NCBI RefSeq assembly: GCF_000310145.2
Contig: NZ_AMXA01000031.1
Coordinates: 1-45,997 of the forward strand
DNA from: Thauera sp. 28
Lineage (GTDB): Bacteria; Pseudomonadota; Gammaproteobacteria; Burkholderiales; Rhodocyclaceae
DNA: 45,997 nucleotides
Direction: 5' to 3'
The notes under the pieces are model-generated. The model had not been told where the DNA came from. It made no database searches and worked only from the letters and a program-made list of their open reading frames with translations. The stretch's first letter is position 1. The number at the start of each line of letters is the position of its first letter. This document shows, one piece after another, positions 8,688-28,398 of the stretch. The position numbers and the translations under genes were made by a program.

Positions 8688-9386
8688 ATGGCGAAACTGT
8701 CCAAGCGAGTTCAGGCGCTGCGCGCGAAGGTTGACCGCAACCAGGCTTATTCGGTGGCCGACGCCCTGCGTCTGGTCAAGGAGTGCGCAACCGCCAAGTT
8801 CGACGAGTCGATCGATATCGCCGTGAACCTCGGTGTCGATGCACGTAAGTCGGACCAGGTCGTCCGCGGCTCGGTCGTGCTGCCCGCCGGTACCGGCAAG
8901 AGCGTGCGCGTCGCCGTGTTCGCCCAGGGTGACAAGGCCGAGGCTGCGCGCGCAGCCGGTGCCGAAGTCGTCGGTTTTGACGATCTCGCCGAGCAGGTCA
9001 AGGCCGGCAACCTCGACTTCGACGTCTGCATCGCGACGCCCGACGCCATGCGCGTGGTCGGTCAGCTCGGTCAGATCCTCGGTCCGCGTGGCCTGATGCC
9101 GAACCCGAAGGTTGGCACCGTCACCATGGACGTGGCGACTGCGGTCAAGAACGCCAAGGCCGGTCAGGTTCAGTACCGTACCGACAAGGGTGGCCTGGTG
9201 CACGCGACCATCGGTCGTGCGTCCTTCGAGGTCGAAGCGCTGCAGCAGAACCTTGCCGCATTCGTCGAGGCGCTCGTGAAGGCCAAGCCGGCTGCTGCCA
9301 AGGGTGTCTACCTGCGTCGTATCGCCGTGTCGAGCACCATGGGTGCCGGCGTGCGTGTCGAGACGGCCAGCGTCACCGCTGCCTGA
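8688..9386 (+). CDS. rplA: 50S ribosomal protein L1
   Basis: 232-residue L1-stalk protein that helps release deacylated tRNA from the E site; in many bacteria it also represses its own operon at the rplK leader. The family motif [14 protein letters not shown] is seen near residues 129-142, with the C-terminal TVSS-like segment [13 protein letters not shown]. Length is close to the E. coli 234. It starts two bases after rplK and is probably translationally coupled to it. Confidence 0.97.
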   Translation: MAKLSKRVQALRAKVDRNQAYSVADALRLVKECATAKFDESIDIAVNLGVDARKSDQVVRGSVVLPAGTGKSVRVAVFAQGDKAEAARAAGAEVVGFDDLAEQVKAGNLDFDVCIATPDAMRVVGQLGQILGPRGLMPNPKVGTVTMDVATAVKNAKAGQVQYRTDKGGLVHATIGRASFEVEALQQNLAAFVEALVKAKPAAAKGVYLRRIAVSSTMGAGVRVETASVTAA

Positions 9387-9391
9387 TTGCC

Positions 9392-9423
9392 GCGAGCGGC
9401 TGCACCGGAGTGCAGCCGCTCGC
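9392..9423 (+). terminator. 13-bp perfect stem-loop after rplA
   Basis: GCGAGCGGCTGCA (9392-9404) pairs exactly with TGCAGCCGCTCGC (9411-9423) around CCGGAG, six bases after the rplA stop. AAGAACTTTG follows rather than a T tract. Candidate attenuator, processing site or weak terminator between the L11 and L10 units. Confidence 0.55.
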
Positions 9424-9642
9424 AAGAACTTTGAGCCGTTGCCGCCCGTGGGCGGTTGCGGATCGTCAAAGACCGCAGGTGCGTATGCCGAGAGGCCGCG
9501 CTTAAGCATGAAGATGGCCTGCGCAGACGGTGTGCTCAGAACAGGATTTGGCCGGCAAGCCGGCCGTGCTCCTGATCCAGGTCGCCGTGGGTGCGGAGCG
9601 CGATGTGCGTTCCGCGTGTGGACTTGAAAGGAGGAAAGGCCT
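9424..9642 (+). promoter_or_regulatory. rplJ-rplL leader (candidate L10 autoregulatory region)
   Basis: 219-base leader with no gene. CTTTGA (9429-9434) can pair with TCAAAG (9466-9471), enclosing further pairing (GCCGCCC/GGGCGGT). Rfam describes an L10 leader in this position, where L10-L12 binds and represses translation; placement and structure agree, but I cannot match the consensus. A strong AAAGGAGG (9627-9634) lies eight bases before the GTG start of rplJ. Confidence 0.5.
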
Positions 9643-10146
9643 GTGGGTCTCAATCTCGATGACAAGAAAGCCGTAGTGGCTGAGGTGTCGGCACAAGTGG
9701 CCAACGCTCAGACGATCGCGGTGGCCGAGTATCGCGGCATTGCGGTGGGTGACCTCACCGTGCTGCGCGCAAAGGCCCGCGAATCTGGCGTTTACCTGCG
9801 CGTGCTGAAGAACACCCTGGTGCGTCGTGCCATTGCCGGCACGCCGTTCGAGGGCCTCGCCGACCAGCTGACCGGGCCGTTGATCTACGGCATCTCGCAA
9901 GATCCGGTTGCTGCTGCGAAGGTGTTGAACGATTTCGCCAAGGGTAACGACAAGATCGTCCTGAAGGCCGGTTCCTATGCGGGCGACACGCTCGACCAGG
10001 CCGGTGTGCAGGCGCTCGCTTCGATCCCGAGCCGCGAAGAGCTGCTCGCCAAGCTGCTGGGTGTCATGCAGGCGCCGGTTTCCGGCTTTGCTGGCGCGCT
10101 GGCCGCCCTCGCCAAGAAGCGCGAGGAAGAAGGCGCCGCTGCTTGA
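9643..10146 (+). CDS. rplJ: 50S ribosomal protein L10
   Basis: 167-residue base of the L7/L12 stalk. The N-terminal domain ([16 protein letters not shown]) binds 23S rRNA next to L11. Conserved [21 protein letters not shown] and KNTLVRRA are present. The C-terminal helix ([16 protein letters not shown]) is the docking site for L12 dimers. GTG start at 9643, chosen because AAAGGAGG is ideally spaced and the family N-terminus begins here. Length matches E. coli (165). It is followed 57 bases later by rplL. Confidence 0.96.
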   Translation: MGLNLDDKKAVVAEVSAQVANAQTIAVAEYRGIAVGDLTVLRAKARESGVYLRVLKNTLVRRAIAGTPFEGLADQLTGPLIYGISQDPVAAAKVLNDFAKGNDKIVLKAGSYAGDTLDQAGVQALASIPSREELLAKLLGVMQAPVSGFAGALAALAKKREEEGAAA

Positions 10147-10203
10147 GTCGTGTGTTCCGCTACGAAAGTTTTCTGAAAAAAATCGATTCTGGAGTTATTT
10201 GAA

Positions 10204-10575
10204 ATGGCAATCAGCAAAGAAGACATCCTGGAAGCCGTTGCCGGCATGACCGTGATGGAACTGAACGACCTGGTCAAGGCGTTCGAAGAGAAGTTCGGCG
10301 TGTCCGCTGCCTCGCTGGCCGTCGCTGCCCCGGGTGCCGCCGCCGCTGCCCCGGTTGAAGAGAAGACCGAATTCGACGTCGTTCTGCTCGAAGCCGGCGC
10401 CAAGAAGGTTGAGGTCATCAAGGTCGTGCGTGCTGCGACCGGCCTGGGCCTGAAGGAAGCGAAGGATGTGGTCGACGGCGCGCCGAAGACCGTGAAGGAA
10501 GGCGCTCCGAAGGCTGACGCCGAAGCGCTGAAGAAGCAGCTGGAAGAAGCTGGCGCCAAGGTCGAGATCAAGTAA
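10204..10575 (+). CDS. rplL: 50S ribosomal protein L7/L12
   Basis: 123-residue acidic stalk protein, present as multiple dimers, which recruits translational GTPases. The N-terminal dimerisation region ([27 protein letters not shown]) is followed by an Ala/Pro hinge ([14 protein letters not shown], about 40-53). The globular C-terminal domain contains [20 protein letters not shown], the factor-binding helices. GGAG lies 8-11 bases before ATG 10204. The gene ends before a hairpin that separates it from rpoB. Confidence 0.97.
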   Translation: MAISKEDILEAVAGMTVMELNDLVKAFEEKFGVSAASLAVAAPGAAAAAPVEEKTEFDVVLLEAGAKKVEVIKVVRAATGLGLKEAKDVVDGAPKTVKEGAPKADAEALKKQLEEAGAKVEIK

Positions 10576-10592
10576 TACTCGATGACCCAGCG

Positions 10593-10630
10593 GGGCTGGC
10601 ACTCTTCGGAGTGCCGGCCCTTTCGTGCTT
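10593..10630 (+). terminator. UUCG-loop attenuator between rplL and rpoB
   Basis: GGGCTGGCACTC pairs with GAGTGCCGGCCC around a TTCG tetraloop, with one G-U pair, followed by TTTCGTGCTTTG. In E. coli a partial terminator in this gap lowers rpoBC expression relative to rplJL; the same role is inferred here. Confidence 0.75.
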
Positions 10631-10639
10631 TGTAATCGA

Positions 10640-10661
10640 GATCGCGGAATATTCTGCGATC
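10640..10661. repeat. 22-base near-perfect palindrome before rpoB
   Basis: GATCGCGGAAT directly abuts ATTCTGCGATC, its reverse complement except for one G-U position, with no spacer. It lies ten bases after the rplL attenuator and 124 bases before the rpoB start. It could be a processing hairpin or a protein-binding site; role unknown. Confidence 0.45.
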
Positions 10662-10785
10662 AACGATGCCAGGCCAGAGCGTTTGCCGAATCTCCGCGCA
10701 CGCGTGCAGTCATACCGCAGCGTGCAGGAAGCAGCCGAACGTTGTGTCCTGTCTTTCCGATGTTAGCCCTCTAGCCGGAGCATCC

Positions 10786-14919
<4,134 letters not shown>

Positions 14920-14996
14920 TCCCTTACCAAACAACCCGCCCGCGATTGAATCCCGGGGACGCAGTCGAGCCGGCTGCGTCCCGGATGGAGTGAACA

Positions 14997-19211
<4,215 letters not shown>

Positions 19212-19226
19212 CTTATCGGTCTGCCT

Positions 19227-19251
19227 CGGACTAAACTCCGGCCTCTTTTTT
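19227..19251 (+). terminator. Weak terminator-like hairpin after rpoC
   Basis: A short CGGA/TCCG stem around CTAAAC is followed by GCC and a run of six Ts (19246-19251), 15 bases after the rpoC stop. The stem is short, so termination is probably incomplete. Confidence 0.4.
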
Positions 19252-19294
19252 GTGGACTGACCAATCGTAGTCAGTCGCAGCCGGAATAATCCGC

Positions 19295-19323
19295 CCGCGG
19301 CGGCCCATGGTGGGCTGCCGCGG
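19295..19323 (+). promoter_or_regulatory. 13-bp stem-loop in rpsL leader
   Basis: CCGCGGCGGCCCA (19295-19307) pairs with TGGGCTGCCGCGG (19311-19323), one G-U pair, around TGG. There is no T tract. It ends 22 bases before the rpsL start, close enough to affect ribosome access. Role inferred only from position. Confidence 0.45.
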
Positions 19324-19345
19324 TCTTATGGGAAATTCTTAAGCT

Positions 19346-19723
19346 ATGCCAACAATCAATCAGCTTGTCCGCAAGCCGCGCCAGATGGAAGTTGCGAAGA
19401 GCAAGGTCCCGGCGCTCGAGGCCTGCCCGCAAAAGCGTGGTGTTTGCACCCGCGTCTACACCACGACCCCGAAGAAGCCGAACTCGGCGCTTCGTAAGGT
19501 CGCCAAGGTGCGTCTCACCAATGGTTTCGAGGTCATCTCGTACATCGGCGGTGAAGGTCACAACCTCCAGGAGCACTCTGTCGTGCTGATCCGTGGCGGT
19601 CGTGTCAAGGACTTGCCGGGTGTGCGCTATCACATCGTTCGTGGCTCCCTCGACCTTCAGGGTGTCAAGGATCGTAAGCAGTCGCGCTCGAAGTACGGTG
19701 CCAAGCGCCCGAAGAAAGCCTGA
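19346..19723 (+). CDS. rpsL: 30S ribosomal protein S12
   Basis: 125-residue decoding-centre protein controlling accuracy. [19 protein letters not shown] carries the lysines equivalent to E. coli Lys42/43, and [13 protein letters not shown] carries Lys87/88 with the adjacent Asp that is methylthiolated in E. coli. Both streptomycin-site segments are of the sensitive type. ATG 19346 begins the family N-terminus [12 protein letters not shown]. First gene of the str cluster, 33 bases before rpsG. Confidence 0.98.
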   Translation: MPTINQLVRKPRQMEVAKSKVPALEACPQKRGVCTRVYTTTPKKPNSALRKVAKVRLTNGFEVISYIGGEGHNLQEHSVVLIRGGRVKDLPGVRYHIVRGSLDLQGVKDRKQSRSKYGAKRPKKA

Positions 19724-19744
19724 TTGTTGGCCCAAGAAATTTAG

Positions 19745-20227
<483 letters not shown>

Positions 20228-20248
20228 TCCTGGTTGGTGGCGGTAACT

Positions 20249-20276
20249 CGGGCCCTGTACAGGGCTCGATTGTTTT
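20249..20276 (+). terminator. Stem-loop with short T run between rpsG and fusA
   Basis: CGGGCCCTG (20249-20257) and CAGGGCTCG (20260-20268) form a near-palindrome with one G-U pair, followed by ATTGTTTT. Likely an attenuator inside the str operon. Confidence 0.5.
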
Positions 20277-20334
20277 CTAACGCATGAAATCGTTCATCGC
20301 GTCACAGGCGCGCATAACAGAAGGCAGGTAAAAC

Positions 20335-22434
20335 GTGGCCCGCAAGACTCCCATCGAGCGCTACCGCAATATCGGTATCTCCGCTCACATCGACGCCGGC
20401 AAGACGACTACGACCGAGCGTATCCTCTTCTACACCGGCGTGAGCCATAAGCTCGGTGAAGTGCATGATGGCGCAGCTACCACCGACTGGATGGTGCAGG
20501 AGCAAGAGCGTGGCATCACCATCACCTCCGCGGCGGTGACCTGCTTCTGGAAGGGTATGGATAACTCCTATCCCGAGCACCGCTTCAACATCATCGATAC
20601 GCCGGGACACGTGGACTTCACCATTGAAGTCGAGCGCTCGATGCGCGTTCTGGACGGTGCGTGCATGGTGTACTGCGCCGTTGGTGGCGTGCAGCCGCAG
20701 TCCGAGACCGTGTGGCGCCAGGCGACCAAGTACAAGGTGCCGCGTCTGGCCTTCGTGAACAAGATGGACCGTTCGGGTGCCAACTTCTTCAAGGTCGTCG
20801 ACCAGATGAAGACCCGTCTCAAGGCCAATCCGGTTCCGGTGGTGGTGCCGATCGGCGCCGAGGATTCCTTCAAGGGCGTGGTCGATCTGCTCAAGATGAA
20901 GGCGATCATCTGGGACGAGGCCTCCCAGGGTATGAAGTTCGATTACCAGGAGATCCCGGCTGACGTCGTGGCGACTGCGGAAGAGTGGCGCGCCAACATG
21001 GTCGAGGCTGCTGCTGAAGCGAACGAAGACCTGATGAACAAGTACCTCGAGGAAGGCGAGCTTTCCGAAGAGGAGGTCATTGCGGGTCTGCGTGCGCGCA
21101 CCCTGGCCTGCGAGATCCAGCCGATGCTGTGCGGCACCGCGTTCAAGAACAAGGGTGTCCAGCGCATGCTTGACGCGGTCATCCAGTACCTGCCGTCGCC
21201 GATCGACATTCCGCCGGTTGCTGGCGTGGATGACGACGAGAAGGAAGTGGTGCGCTACGCCAAGGACGACGAGAAGTTCTCGGCGCTGGCGTTCAAGCTG
21301 ATGACCGACCCGTTCGTAGGCCAGCTCACCTTCATTCGCGTCTACTCGGGCGTGCTGGAGTCGGGTTCGACGGTGCTGAACTCGGTCAAGGGCAAGAAGG
21401 AGCGCATCGGCCGCATCCTGCAGATGCACGCCAATGATCGTGAAGAGATCAAGGAAGTGCTCGCGGGCGACATCGCCGCTGTGGTCGGCCTCAAGGACGT
21501 CACGACCGGCGAAACCCTGTGCGACCTCTCGGCGCCGGTCATCCTCGAGCGCATGGTGTTCCCGGATCCGGTGATCCACGTTGCGGTCGAGCCCAAGACC
21601 AAGAGCGACCAGGAAAAGATGGGTCTGGCTCTCGGTCGACTGGCTGCCGAGGATCCGTCCTTCCGCGTCCGTACCGACGAAGAGTCGGGTCAGACCATCA
21701 TCTCGGGCATGGGCGAGCTGCACCTCGAGATCATCGTCGACCGCATGCGCCGCGAGTTCAACGTCGAGGCGAACGTCGGTGCGCCGCAGGTTGCCTACCG
21801 CGAGACCATCCGCAAGGCTGCGATGGACGTCGAAGGCAAGTTCGTCAAGCAGTCCGGCGGTCGTGGTCAGTACGGTCACGTCGTCATCAACCTTGAACCG
21901 GCCGAGCAGGGCAAGGGCTACGAGTTCGTCGATGCGGTCAAGGGTGGCGTCGTTCCGCGTGAGTACATCCCGGCGGTCGACAAGGGTATCCAGGACACCC
22001 TCAACAGTGGCGTGCTGGCGGGCTTCCCGGTCGTTGATGTCAAGGTGACGCTGCACTTCGGTTCCTACCACGACGTCGACTCGAACGAAAACGCGTTCAA
22101 GATGGCCGGCTCGATGGCGTTCAAGGATGCGATGCGCAAGGCCAGTCCCGTGCTGCTCGAGCCGATGATGGCTGTGGTGGTCGAGACGCCGGAAGACTAC
22201 ATGGGCAACGTCATGGGTGACCTGTCGGGTCGCCGCGGTATCGTCCAGGGTATGGATGACATCCCGGGTGGCATGAAGGAAATCAAGGCCGAGGTGCCGC
22301 TGGCCGAGATGTTCGGTTACGCTACCCAGCTGCGCTCGCTGACCCAGGGTCGCGCGACCTACTCGATGGAGTTCAAGCACTACGCTGAAGCACCGAAGAG
22401 TGTGGCCGAGGCCGTCATCAGCAGCCGCAAGTAA
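20335..22434 (+). CDS. fusA: Elongation factor G
   Basis: 699-residue GTPase that drives translocation and, with RRF, ribosome recycling. The G domain begins near residue 9 with [26 protein letters not shown] and NKMDRSG follow; domains II-V are full length, with the domain IV segment [15 protein letters not shown] start at 20335, with AGGCAGG upstream and the family N-terminus [14 protein letters not shown] directly at the start. It precedes the second tuf gene by 48 bases. Confidence 0.98.
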   Translation: MARKTPIERYRNIGISAHIDAGKTTTTERILFYTGVSHKLGEVHDGAATTDWMVQEQERGITITSAAVTCFWKGMDNSYPEHRFNIIDTPGHVDFTIEVERSMRVLDGACMVYCAVGGVQPQSETVWRQATKYKVPRLAFVNKMDRSGANFFKVVDQMKTRLKANPVPVVVPIGAEDSFKGVVDLLKMKAIIWDEASQGMKFDYQEIPADVVATAEEWRANMVEAAAEANEDLMNKYLEEGELSEEEVIAGLRARTLACEIQPMLCGTAFKNKGVQRMLDAVIQYLPSPIDIPPVAGVDDDEKEVVRYAKDDEKFSALAFKLMTDPFVGQLTFIRVYSGVLESGSTVLNSVKGKKERIGRILQMHANDREEIKEVLAGDIAAVVGLKDVTTGETLCDLSAPVILERMVFPDPVIHVAVEPKTKSDQEKMGLALGRLAAEDPSFRVRTDEESGQTIISGMGELHLEIIVDRMRREFNVEANVGAPQVAYRETIRKAAMDVEGKFVKQSGGRGQYGHVVINLEPAEQGKGYEFVDAVKGGVVPREYIPAVDKGIQDTLNSGVLAGFPVVDVKVTLHFGSYHDVDSNENAFKMAGSMAFKDAMRKASPVLLEPMMAVVVETPEDYMGNVMGDLSGRRGIVQGMDDIPGGMKEIKAEVPLAEMFGYATQLRSLTQGRATYSMEFKHYAEAPKSVAEAVISSRK

Positions 22435-22482
22435 TTCCAGCAATTCAGAATTTCAGTAACTTCAACATAAGGACCCGCGAAC

Positions 22483-23673
<1,191 letters not shown>

Positions 23674-23685
23674 TTTGCTCGATCC

Positions 23686-23720
23686 GGGGAGGGGCCTGCA
23701 GCCTCTCCCCTTGCTCTTTT
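23686..23720 (+). terminator. Hairpin with T-rich tail between tuf copy 2 and rpsJ
   Basis: GGGGAGGGGC (23686-23695) pairs with GCCTCTCCCC (23701-23710), one G-U pair, around CTGCA, followed by TTGCTCTTTT. It may reduce transcription from tuf into rpsJ and the S10 cluster. Confidence 0.6.
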
Positions 23721-23749
23721 CGCTCTTTCAGCTCTTTAGGAACAACATC

Positions 23750-24061
23750 ATGCAAAACCAGAAGATCCGCATCCGCCTCAAGGCTTTCGATTACCGTCTG
23801 ATTGACCAGTCGGCGCTCGAGATCGTCGATACCGCCAAGCGCACCGGTGCGGTTGTTCGTGGTCCGGTTCCGCTGCCGACCCGCATCGAGCGCTTTGACC
23901 TGCTGCGCTCGCCGCACGTCAACAAGGCATCGCGCGACCAGATGGAAATTCGTACCCACCAGCGCCTGATGGACATCATCGATCCGACCGACAAGACCGT
24001 CGATGCGCTGATGAAGCTGGACCTCCCCGCGGGTGTGGATGTCGAGATCAAGCTCCAGTAA
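23750..24061 (+). CDS. rpsJ: 30S ribosomal protein S10 / NusE
   Basis: 103-residue S10, which also acts as NusE in antitermination with NusB and binds NusG. Starts [20 protein letters not shown] with the family's [14 protein letters not shown] loop and the C-terminal [28 protein letters not shown] lies before ATG 23750; the in-frame extension to 23621 overlaps tuf and has no family sequence. Unlike E. coli, rpsJ follows tuf directly here; a promoter candidate lies after it, before rplC. Confidence 0.97.
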   Translation: MQNQKIRIRLKAFDYRLIDQSALEIVDTAKRTGAVVRGPVPLPTRIERFDLLRSPHVNKASRDQMEIRTHQRLMDIIDPTDKTVDALMKLDLPAGVDVEIKLQ

Positions 24062-24072
24062 GCGTAATCCGC

Positions 24073-24108
24073 TTGCGGAAGTTTGGAACGGGCCGGTATA
24101 ATCCGGCC
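24073..24108 (+). promoter_or_regulatory. Promoter candidate before rplC with -10 inside a stem-loop
   Basis: TTGCGG at 24073-24078, an 18-base spacer and a perfect TATAAT at 24097-24102. The -10 is exactly the loop of GGCCGG (24091-24096)/CCGGCC (24103-24108), and TTTGTGCCTTTT follows. The same bases could be a promoter or, in read-through RNA, a terminator-like hairpin. Confidence 0.65.
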
Positions 24109-24172
24109 TTTGTGCCTTTTGGCGCAATAATTTGACCCCCGGTCAATCGCAACCGGGATTCAGGAGAAAAAA

Positions 24173-24811
24173 ATGAGTCTAGGCCTTGTTGGACGCAAGG
24201 TCGGCATGACTCGCATCTTTGCCGAGGATGGTCGTACCATCCCGGTTACGGTGCTTGACGTGTCGGATAATCGTGTGTCCCAGATCAAGACGATTGAGAC
24301 CGATGGCTATGCCGCGGTCCAGGTCGCATACGGCAAGCGTCGCGCGAGCCGCATCACCAAGCCGGTCGCGGGGCATCTCGCGAAGGCGGGCGTCGAGCCC
24401 TGCCGCGGCATCAAGGAGTTTCGTGTCGAGGCCAAACAGGCTGGTGGCATGAATGCCGGTGATGCAATCGGTGCGGATCTCTTCCAGGTCGGGCAGAAGG
24501 TCGATGTGACCGGCGTGACGATCGGTAAGGGTTTCTCTGGCCCGATCAAGCGTCACAACTTCTCGTCGAACCGTGCGTCGCACGGTAACTCGATCTCGCA
24601 CAACTCCCCGGGTTCGATCGGTATGGCTCAGGATCCGGGTCGCGTTTTCCCGGGTAAGCGCATGGCTGGTCAGTACGGCAACGTGCAGCGCACCACCCAG
24701 GGTCTCGAGATCGTCCGTGTTGATGTCGAGCGCCAGCTCCTTCTCGTGAAGGGTGCGGTGCCGGGTGCCAAGGGTGGCGACGTTGTCGTCCGTCCGGCGG
24801 TCAAGGCCTGA
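24173..24811 (+). CDS. rplC: 50S ribosomal protein L3
   Basis: 212-residue early-assembly protein near the peptidyl transferase centre. Starts [20 protein letters not shown]. The long loop contains [15 protein letters not shown] and [12 protein letters not shown], which includes the glutamine methylated by PrmB in E. coli. CAGGAG lies before ATG 24173. rplD starts 10 bases after the stop. Confidence 0.97.
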   Translation: MSLGLVGRKVGMTRIFAEDGRTIPVTVLDVSDNRVSQIKTIETDGYAAVQVAYGKRRASRITKPVAGHLAKAGVEPCRGIKEFRVEAKQAGGMNAGDAIGADLFQVGQKVDVTGVTIGKGFSGPIKRHNFSSNRASHGNSISHNSPGSIGMAQDPGRVFPGKRMAGQYGNVQRTTQGLEIVRVDVERQLLLVKGAVPGAKGGDVVVRPAVKA

Positions 24812-24821
24812 GGAGCGCGCA

Positions 24822-25442
24822 ATGGAATTGAAGCTATTGAATGAGCAGGGCCAGGCAGCATCGACGCTCGAGGCGTCGGATGTGCTGTTCGGTCGTGACT
24901 ACAACGAAGCCCTGGTGCACCAGGTCGTCACCGCCTATCTGGCGAATGCGCGCTCGGGTAACCGCAAGCAGAAGGGCCGTTCGGAGATCGCCAAGTCGAC
25001 CCGCAAGCCTTTCCGCCAGAAGGGTACGGGCAATGCGCGTGCCGGTATGGCCTCGAGCCCGCTGTGGCGCGGGGGCGGCAAGATCTTCCCGAATTCGCCT
25101 GACGAGAACTTCAGTCAGAAGGTCAACCGCAAGATGTACCGCGCTGGCGTTGCTGCGATCCTGTCGCAGCTGGCGCGCGAGGATCGCCTTGCCGTGGTCG
25201 AGAGCTTCAGCGTCGAGGCGCCGAAGACGCGACTGCTGTCGCAGAAGCTCAAGGGTATGGGCCTGGATTCCGTCCTGGTCATTACCGACGAAATGGACGA
25301 GAACCTGTTCCTCTCTTCGCGCAACCTCCACCAGGTGCTGGTGCTCGAGGTGAGCGAGGCGGATCCGGTGTCGCTCGTGCGTTTCCCGAAGGTGCTGGTC
25401 ACCAAGGGCGCGCTGGCGAAGATGGAGGAAGCGTGGCAATGA
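24822..25442 (+). CDS. rplD: 50S ribosomal protein L4
   Basis: 206-residue protein lining the exit tunnel; in E. coli it also regulates the S10 operon. The start [13 protein letters not shown] at 24822 follows GAGGAG; an upstream in-frame ATG at 24753 lies inside rplC and is rejected. The tunnel loop [27 protein letters not shown] is intact. The stop overlaps the rplW ATG by four bases. I see no clear S10-type L4 leader upstream of rpsJ or rplC. Confidence 0.97.
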   Translation: MELKLLNEQGQAASTLEASDVLFGRDYNEALVHQVVTAYLANARSGNRKQKGRSEIAKSTRKPFRQKGTGNARAGMASSPLWRGGGKIFPNSPDENFSQKVNRKMYRAGVAAILSQLAREDRLAVVESFSVEAPKTRLLSQKLKGMGLDSVLVITDEMDENLFLSSRNLHQVLVLEVSEADPVSLVRFPKVLVTKGALAKMEEAWQ

Positions 25443-25744
25443 GCGCGATCAGTCAGGAACGTCTGCTGCAGGTGCTGCTCGCCCCGCAGATCTCCGAGAA
25501 GGCGACTTTTGTCGCCGACAAGAACGAGCAGGTGGTGTTCAAGGTCGCTTCCGATGCAACCAAGCCCGAAGTGAAGGCGGCTGTCGAGTCGCTCTTCAAG
25601 GTCGAGGTGAAGTCGGTGCAGATCCTGAACGTGAAGGGCAAGGCCAAGCGCTTTGGCAAGACCATGGGTCGCCGCAAGGACTGGAAGAAGGCCTTCGTGT
25701 GCCTGAAGCCCGGTCAGGAAATCAACTTCGCGGCGGGGGAGTGA
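25439..25744 (+). CDS. rplW: 50S ribosomal protein L23
   Basis: 101-residue tunnel-exit protein, the docking point for trigger factor and SRP. Segments [25 protein letters not shown] and [11 protein letters not shown] are characteristic. ATG 25439 is preferred, with GGAGGA nine bases upstream and a 4-base overlap with rplD. GTG 25433 would add two residues. Confidence 0.96.
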   Translation: MSAISQERLLQVLLAPQISEKATFVADKNEQVVFKVASDATKPEVKAAVESLFKVEVKSVQILNVKGKAKRFGKTMGRRKDWKKAFVCLKPGQEINFAAGE

Positions 25745-25750
25745 TAGATC

Positions 25751-26578
25751 ATGGCAATCGTTAAACTCAAGCCTACGTCTGCAGGCCGTCGTGCCCAGGT
25801 CAAGGTGGTGAACCCCGACCTGTACAAGGGTCGCCCGGTCGCAGCGCTGGTCGAGAAGCAGAGCAAGAATGCTGGTCGTAACAACAACGGCCGCATCACC
25901 GTGCGTCACCAGGGTGGCGGTCACAAGCAGCACTATCGCCTGGTCGATTTCCGTCGCAACAAGGATGGTATCCCGGCGAAGGTCGAGCGCATCGAGTACG
26001 ACCCGAACCGCTCGGCGCACATTGCGCTGCTTTGCTACGCCGATGGCGAGCGTCGCTACATCATCGCGCCGCGTGGCGTCGAGGTTGGTCAGCAGCTCGT
26101 GAGCGGGTCCGAGGCCCCGATCAAGCCCGGTAATGCGCTGCCGATCCGCAACATTCCGGTGGGTTCGACCATTCACTGCATCGAGATGGTTCCTGGCAAG
26201 GGCGCACAACTTGCGCGTGCGGCGGGTACCTCGGTTCAGTTGCTGGCCCGCGAAGGCACCTACGCGCAGCTTCGTCTGCGCTCGGGTGAAATTCGTCGAG
26301 TGCACGTCGAGTGCCGTGCGACGATCGGTGAGGTCGGCAACGGCGAGCACGGTCTGCGCAAGATCGGCAAGGCTGGTGCGAACCGCTGGCGCGGTATCCG
26401 CCCGACCGTTCGTGGTGTGGCGATGAACCCGGTGGATCACCCGCACGGTGGTGGCGAAGGCCGTACCGGCGAAGCGCGCGAGCCGGTGAGCCCGTGGGGT
26501 ACGCCGAGCAAGGGTTATCGGACGCGTTCGAACAAGCGCACCGACAACATGATCGTGCAGCGTCGTCACAAGCGTTAA
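25751..26578 (+). CDS. rplB: 50S ribosomal protein L2
   Basis: 275-residue core protein needed for subunit joining and peptidyl transferase assembly. Starts [14 protein letters not shown]. The C-terminal signature [18 protein letters not shown] contains the conserved histidine equivalent to His229 of E. coli. Full length. It follows rplW by six bases and precedes rpsS by ten. Confidence 0.98.
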   Translation: MAIVKLKPTSAGRRAQVKVVNPDLYKGRPVAALVEKQSKNAGRNNNGRITVRHQGGGHKQHYRLVDFRRNKDGIPAKVERIEYDPNRSAHIALLCYADGERRYIIAPRGVEVGQQLVSGSEAPIKPGNALPIRNIPVGSTIHCIEMVPGKGAQLARAAGTSVQLLAREGTYAQLRLRSGEIRRVHVECRATIGEVGNGEHGLRKIGKAGANRWRGIRPTVRGVAMNPVDHPHGGGEGRTGEAREPVSPWGTPSKGYRTRSNKRTDNMIVQRRHKR

Positions 26579-26588
26579 GGGGTAAAAG

Positions 26589-26864
26589 ATGGCACGTTCT
26601 ATCAAGAAAGGCCCGTTCATCGACGCGCACCTGCTCAAGAAGGTCGACGCGGCTCGGACGAGCAACGACAAGCGCCCGATCAAGACCTGGTCGCGCCGTT
26701 CCACGGTGCTGCCGGACTTCATCGGTCTGACGATCGCGGTGCACAACGGCAAGCAGCATATTCCGGTGTTCGTGACCGAGAACATGGTTGGTCACAAGCT
26801 GGGCGAATTCGCGCTGACGCGTACCTTCAAGGGTCACGCTGCCAGCAAGAAGGCCAAGCGATAA
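26589..26864 (+). CDS. rpsS: 30S ribosomal protein S19
   Basis: 91-residue head protein contacting the A-site tRNA and the B1 intersubunit bridge. [15 protein letters not shown] at the N-terminus and [23 protein letters not shown] near the C-terminus are family signatures. AAGGGGTAA precedes ATG 26589. Nine bases before rplV. Confidence 0.97.
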   Translation: MARSIKKGPFIDAHLLKKVDAARTSNDKRPIKTWSRRSTVLPDFIGLTIAVHNGKQHIPVFVTENMVGHKLGEFALTRTFKGHAASKKAKR

Positions 26865-26873
26865 GGGGACGAC

Positions 26874-27203
26874 ATGGAAACCAAAGCAATTCTCCGTGGC
26901 GTTCGCCTGTCGGCTCAGAAGGGCCGCCTGGTTGCCGACCTGGTCCGCGGCATGCCCGTCGGCCGTGCGCTCGACACGCTCGCCTTCTCGCCCAAGAAGG
27001 GCGCGAAGATCATCCGCAAGGTGCTCGAGTCGGCAATTGCCAACGCTGAGCACAACGACGGTGCCGATATCGACGCGCTGAAGGTCAAGACCATTCACGT
27101 GGAAGAGGGCATGACGCTCAAGCGCTTCACCGCGCGTGCGAAGGGTCGCGGCAACCGCATCCTGAAGCCCACCTGCCACGTCTACCTGACCGTTGGCGAG
27201 TAA
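26874..27203 (+). CDS. rplV: 50S ribosomal protein L22
   Basis: 109-residue protein with a beta-hairpin loop that reaches into the exit tunnel (macrolide-contact region ERMTLKRF-type: [20 protein letters not shown]). Starts [26 protein letters not shown]. Full length; AAGGGGACGAC before ATG 26874. Confidence 0.97.
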   Translation: METKAILRGVRLSAQKGRLVADLVRGMPVGRALDTLAFSPKKGAKIIRKVLESAIANAEHNDGADIDALKVKTIHVEEGMTLKRFTARAKGRGNRILKPTCHVYLTVGE

Positions 27204-27212
27204 GGAGTAAAC

Positions 27213-27980
27213 ATGGGTCAGAAAATCCATCCCACTGGCTTCCGTCTCGCCGTCACGCGTGACTGGGGCTCGCGCTGGTTCGCCAACAGCAAGGACTTCT
27301 CGGGCATGCTGCACGAGGACTTGAAAGTTCGTGATTACCTGAAGAAGCGTCTCGCGCACGCTTCGGTTGGTCGCGTGACGATCGAGCGTCCGGCCAAGAA
27401 TGCACGAATCACCCTGTTCAGCGCCCGTCCTGGTGTCGTCATCGGCAAGAAGGGCGAGGATATCGAGGCGCTCAAGCGTGATCTGCAGAAGATCATGGGT
27501 GTGCCGGTTCACGTCAACATCGAGGAAGTGCGCAAGCCGGAACTCGATGCCAAGCTCGTGGCCGACTCGATTGCTCAGCAGCTCGAGAAGCGCATCATGT
27601 TCCGCCGCGCCATGAAGCGTGCGATGCAGAACGCCATGCGCCTCGGCGCCCAGGGTATCAAGATCATGAGCTCGGGCCGTCTGAATGGTGCGGAAATCGC
27701 TCGTACCGAGTGGTACCGTGAAGGTCGTGTGCCGCTGCACACGCTGCGCGCCAACATCGACTACGGTGTTTCGGAAGCGAAGACCACCTACGGCATCATT
27801 GGCATCAAGGTCTGGGTGTTCAAGGGCGAGATGCTTGGCCGTAACGAACAGCCCGTGGCTGCAGAGCCCGAAGCCGACAACCGCCGTGGCCGTCGTGGCG
27901 CTCCCCGTGACGGCGAGCGTCCGGGTCGCCGCCCCGCCCGTCGTGGCGAAGGCCGGCAAGAAGATAGCAGGAGTGAATGA
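27213..27980 (+). CDS. rpsC: 30S ribosomal protein S3 with long basic tail
   Basis: 255-residue head protein with the mRNA-entry helicase face. The KH domain contains [17 protein letters not shown]; the C-terminal domain contains [19 protein letters not shown]. It is about 20 residues longer than E. coli S3 because of a tail rich in Arg, Gly, Pro and acidic residues, from about [14 protein letters not shown] to the stop. AAGGAG precedes ATG 27213. Its TGA overlaps the rplP start by one base. Confidence 0.97.
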   Translation: MGQKIHPTGFRLAVTRDWGSRWFANSKDFSGMLHEDLKVRDYLKKRLAHASVGRVTIERPAKNARITLFSARPGVVIGKKGEDIEALKRDLQKIMGVPVHVNIEEVRKPELDAKLVADSIAQQLEKRIMFRRAMKRAMQNAMRLGAQGIKIMSSGRLNGAEIARTEWYREGRVPLHTLRANIDYGVSEAKTTYGIIGIKVWVFKGEMLGRNEQPVAAEPEADNRRGRRGAPRDGERPGRRPARRGEGRQEDSRSE

Positions 27981-28396
27981 TGCTGCAGCCGACTAGAAGG
28001 AAGTATCGGAAGGAGCAGAAAGGCCGTAACACTGGCGTCGCCACGCGTGGCGCCAAGGTGTCGTTCGGCGAGTACGGGCTCAAGGCGGTCGGTCGCGGTC
28101 GTCTGACGGCGCGCCAGATCGAGTCGGCACGTCGTGCCATGACGCGTCACATCAAGCGCGGTGGCCGCATCTGGATCCGCATTTTCCCGGACAAGCCGAT
28201 CTCCAAGAAGCCCGCCGAAGTGCGGATGGGTAACGGCAAGGGTAACCCGGAGTACTGGGTTGCCGAGATCCAGCCGGGCAAGGTGCTCTATGAAATGGAT
28301 GGCGTGGCCGAAGAGCTCGCTCGTGAAGCTTTCCGGCTTGCCGCCGCCAAGCTGCCGATCGAGACCGTGTTCGTGACCCGTCAGATTGGGGGTTGA
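27980..28396 (+). CDS. rplP: 50S ribosomal protein L16
   Basis: 138-residue A-site and central-protuberance protein. The N-terminus [17 protein letters not shown] and the segment [28 protein letters not shown] are diagnostic. Two adjacent ATGs occur (27977 and 27980); the second matches the family start MLQP and leaves AGGAG at a normal distance. rpmC begins two bases after the stop. Confidence 0.96.
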   Translation: MLQPTRRKYRKEQKGRNTGVATRGAKVSFGEYGLKAVGRGRLTARQIESARRAMTRHIKRGGRIWIRIFPDKPISKKPAEVRMGNGKGNPEYWVAEIQPGKVLYEMDGVAEELAREAFRLAAAKLPIETVFVTRQIGG

Positions 28397-28398
28397 AC

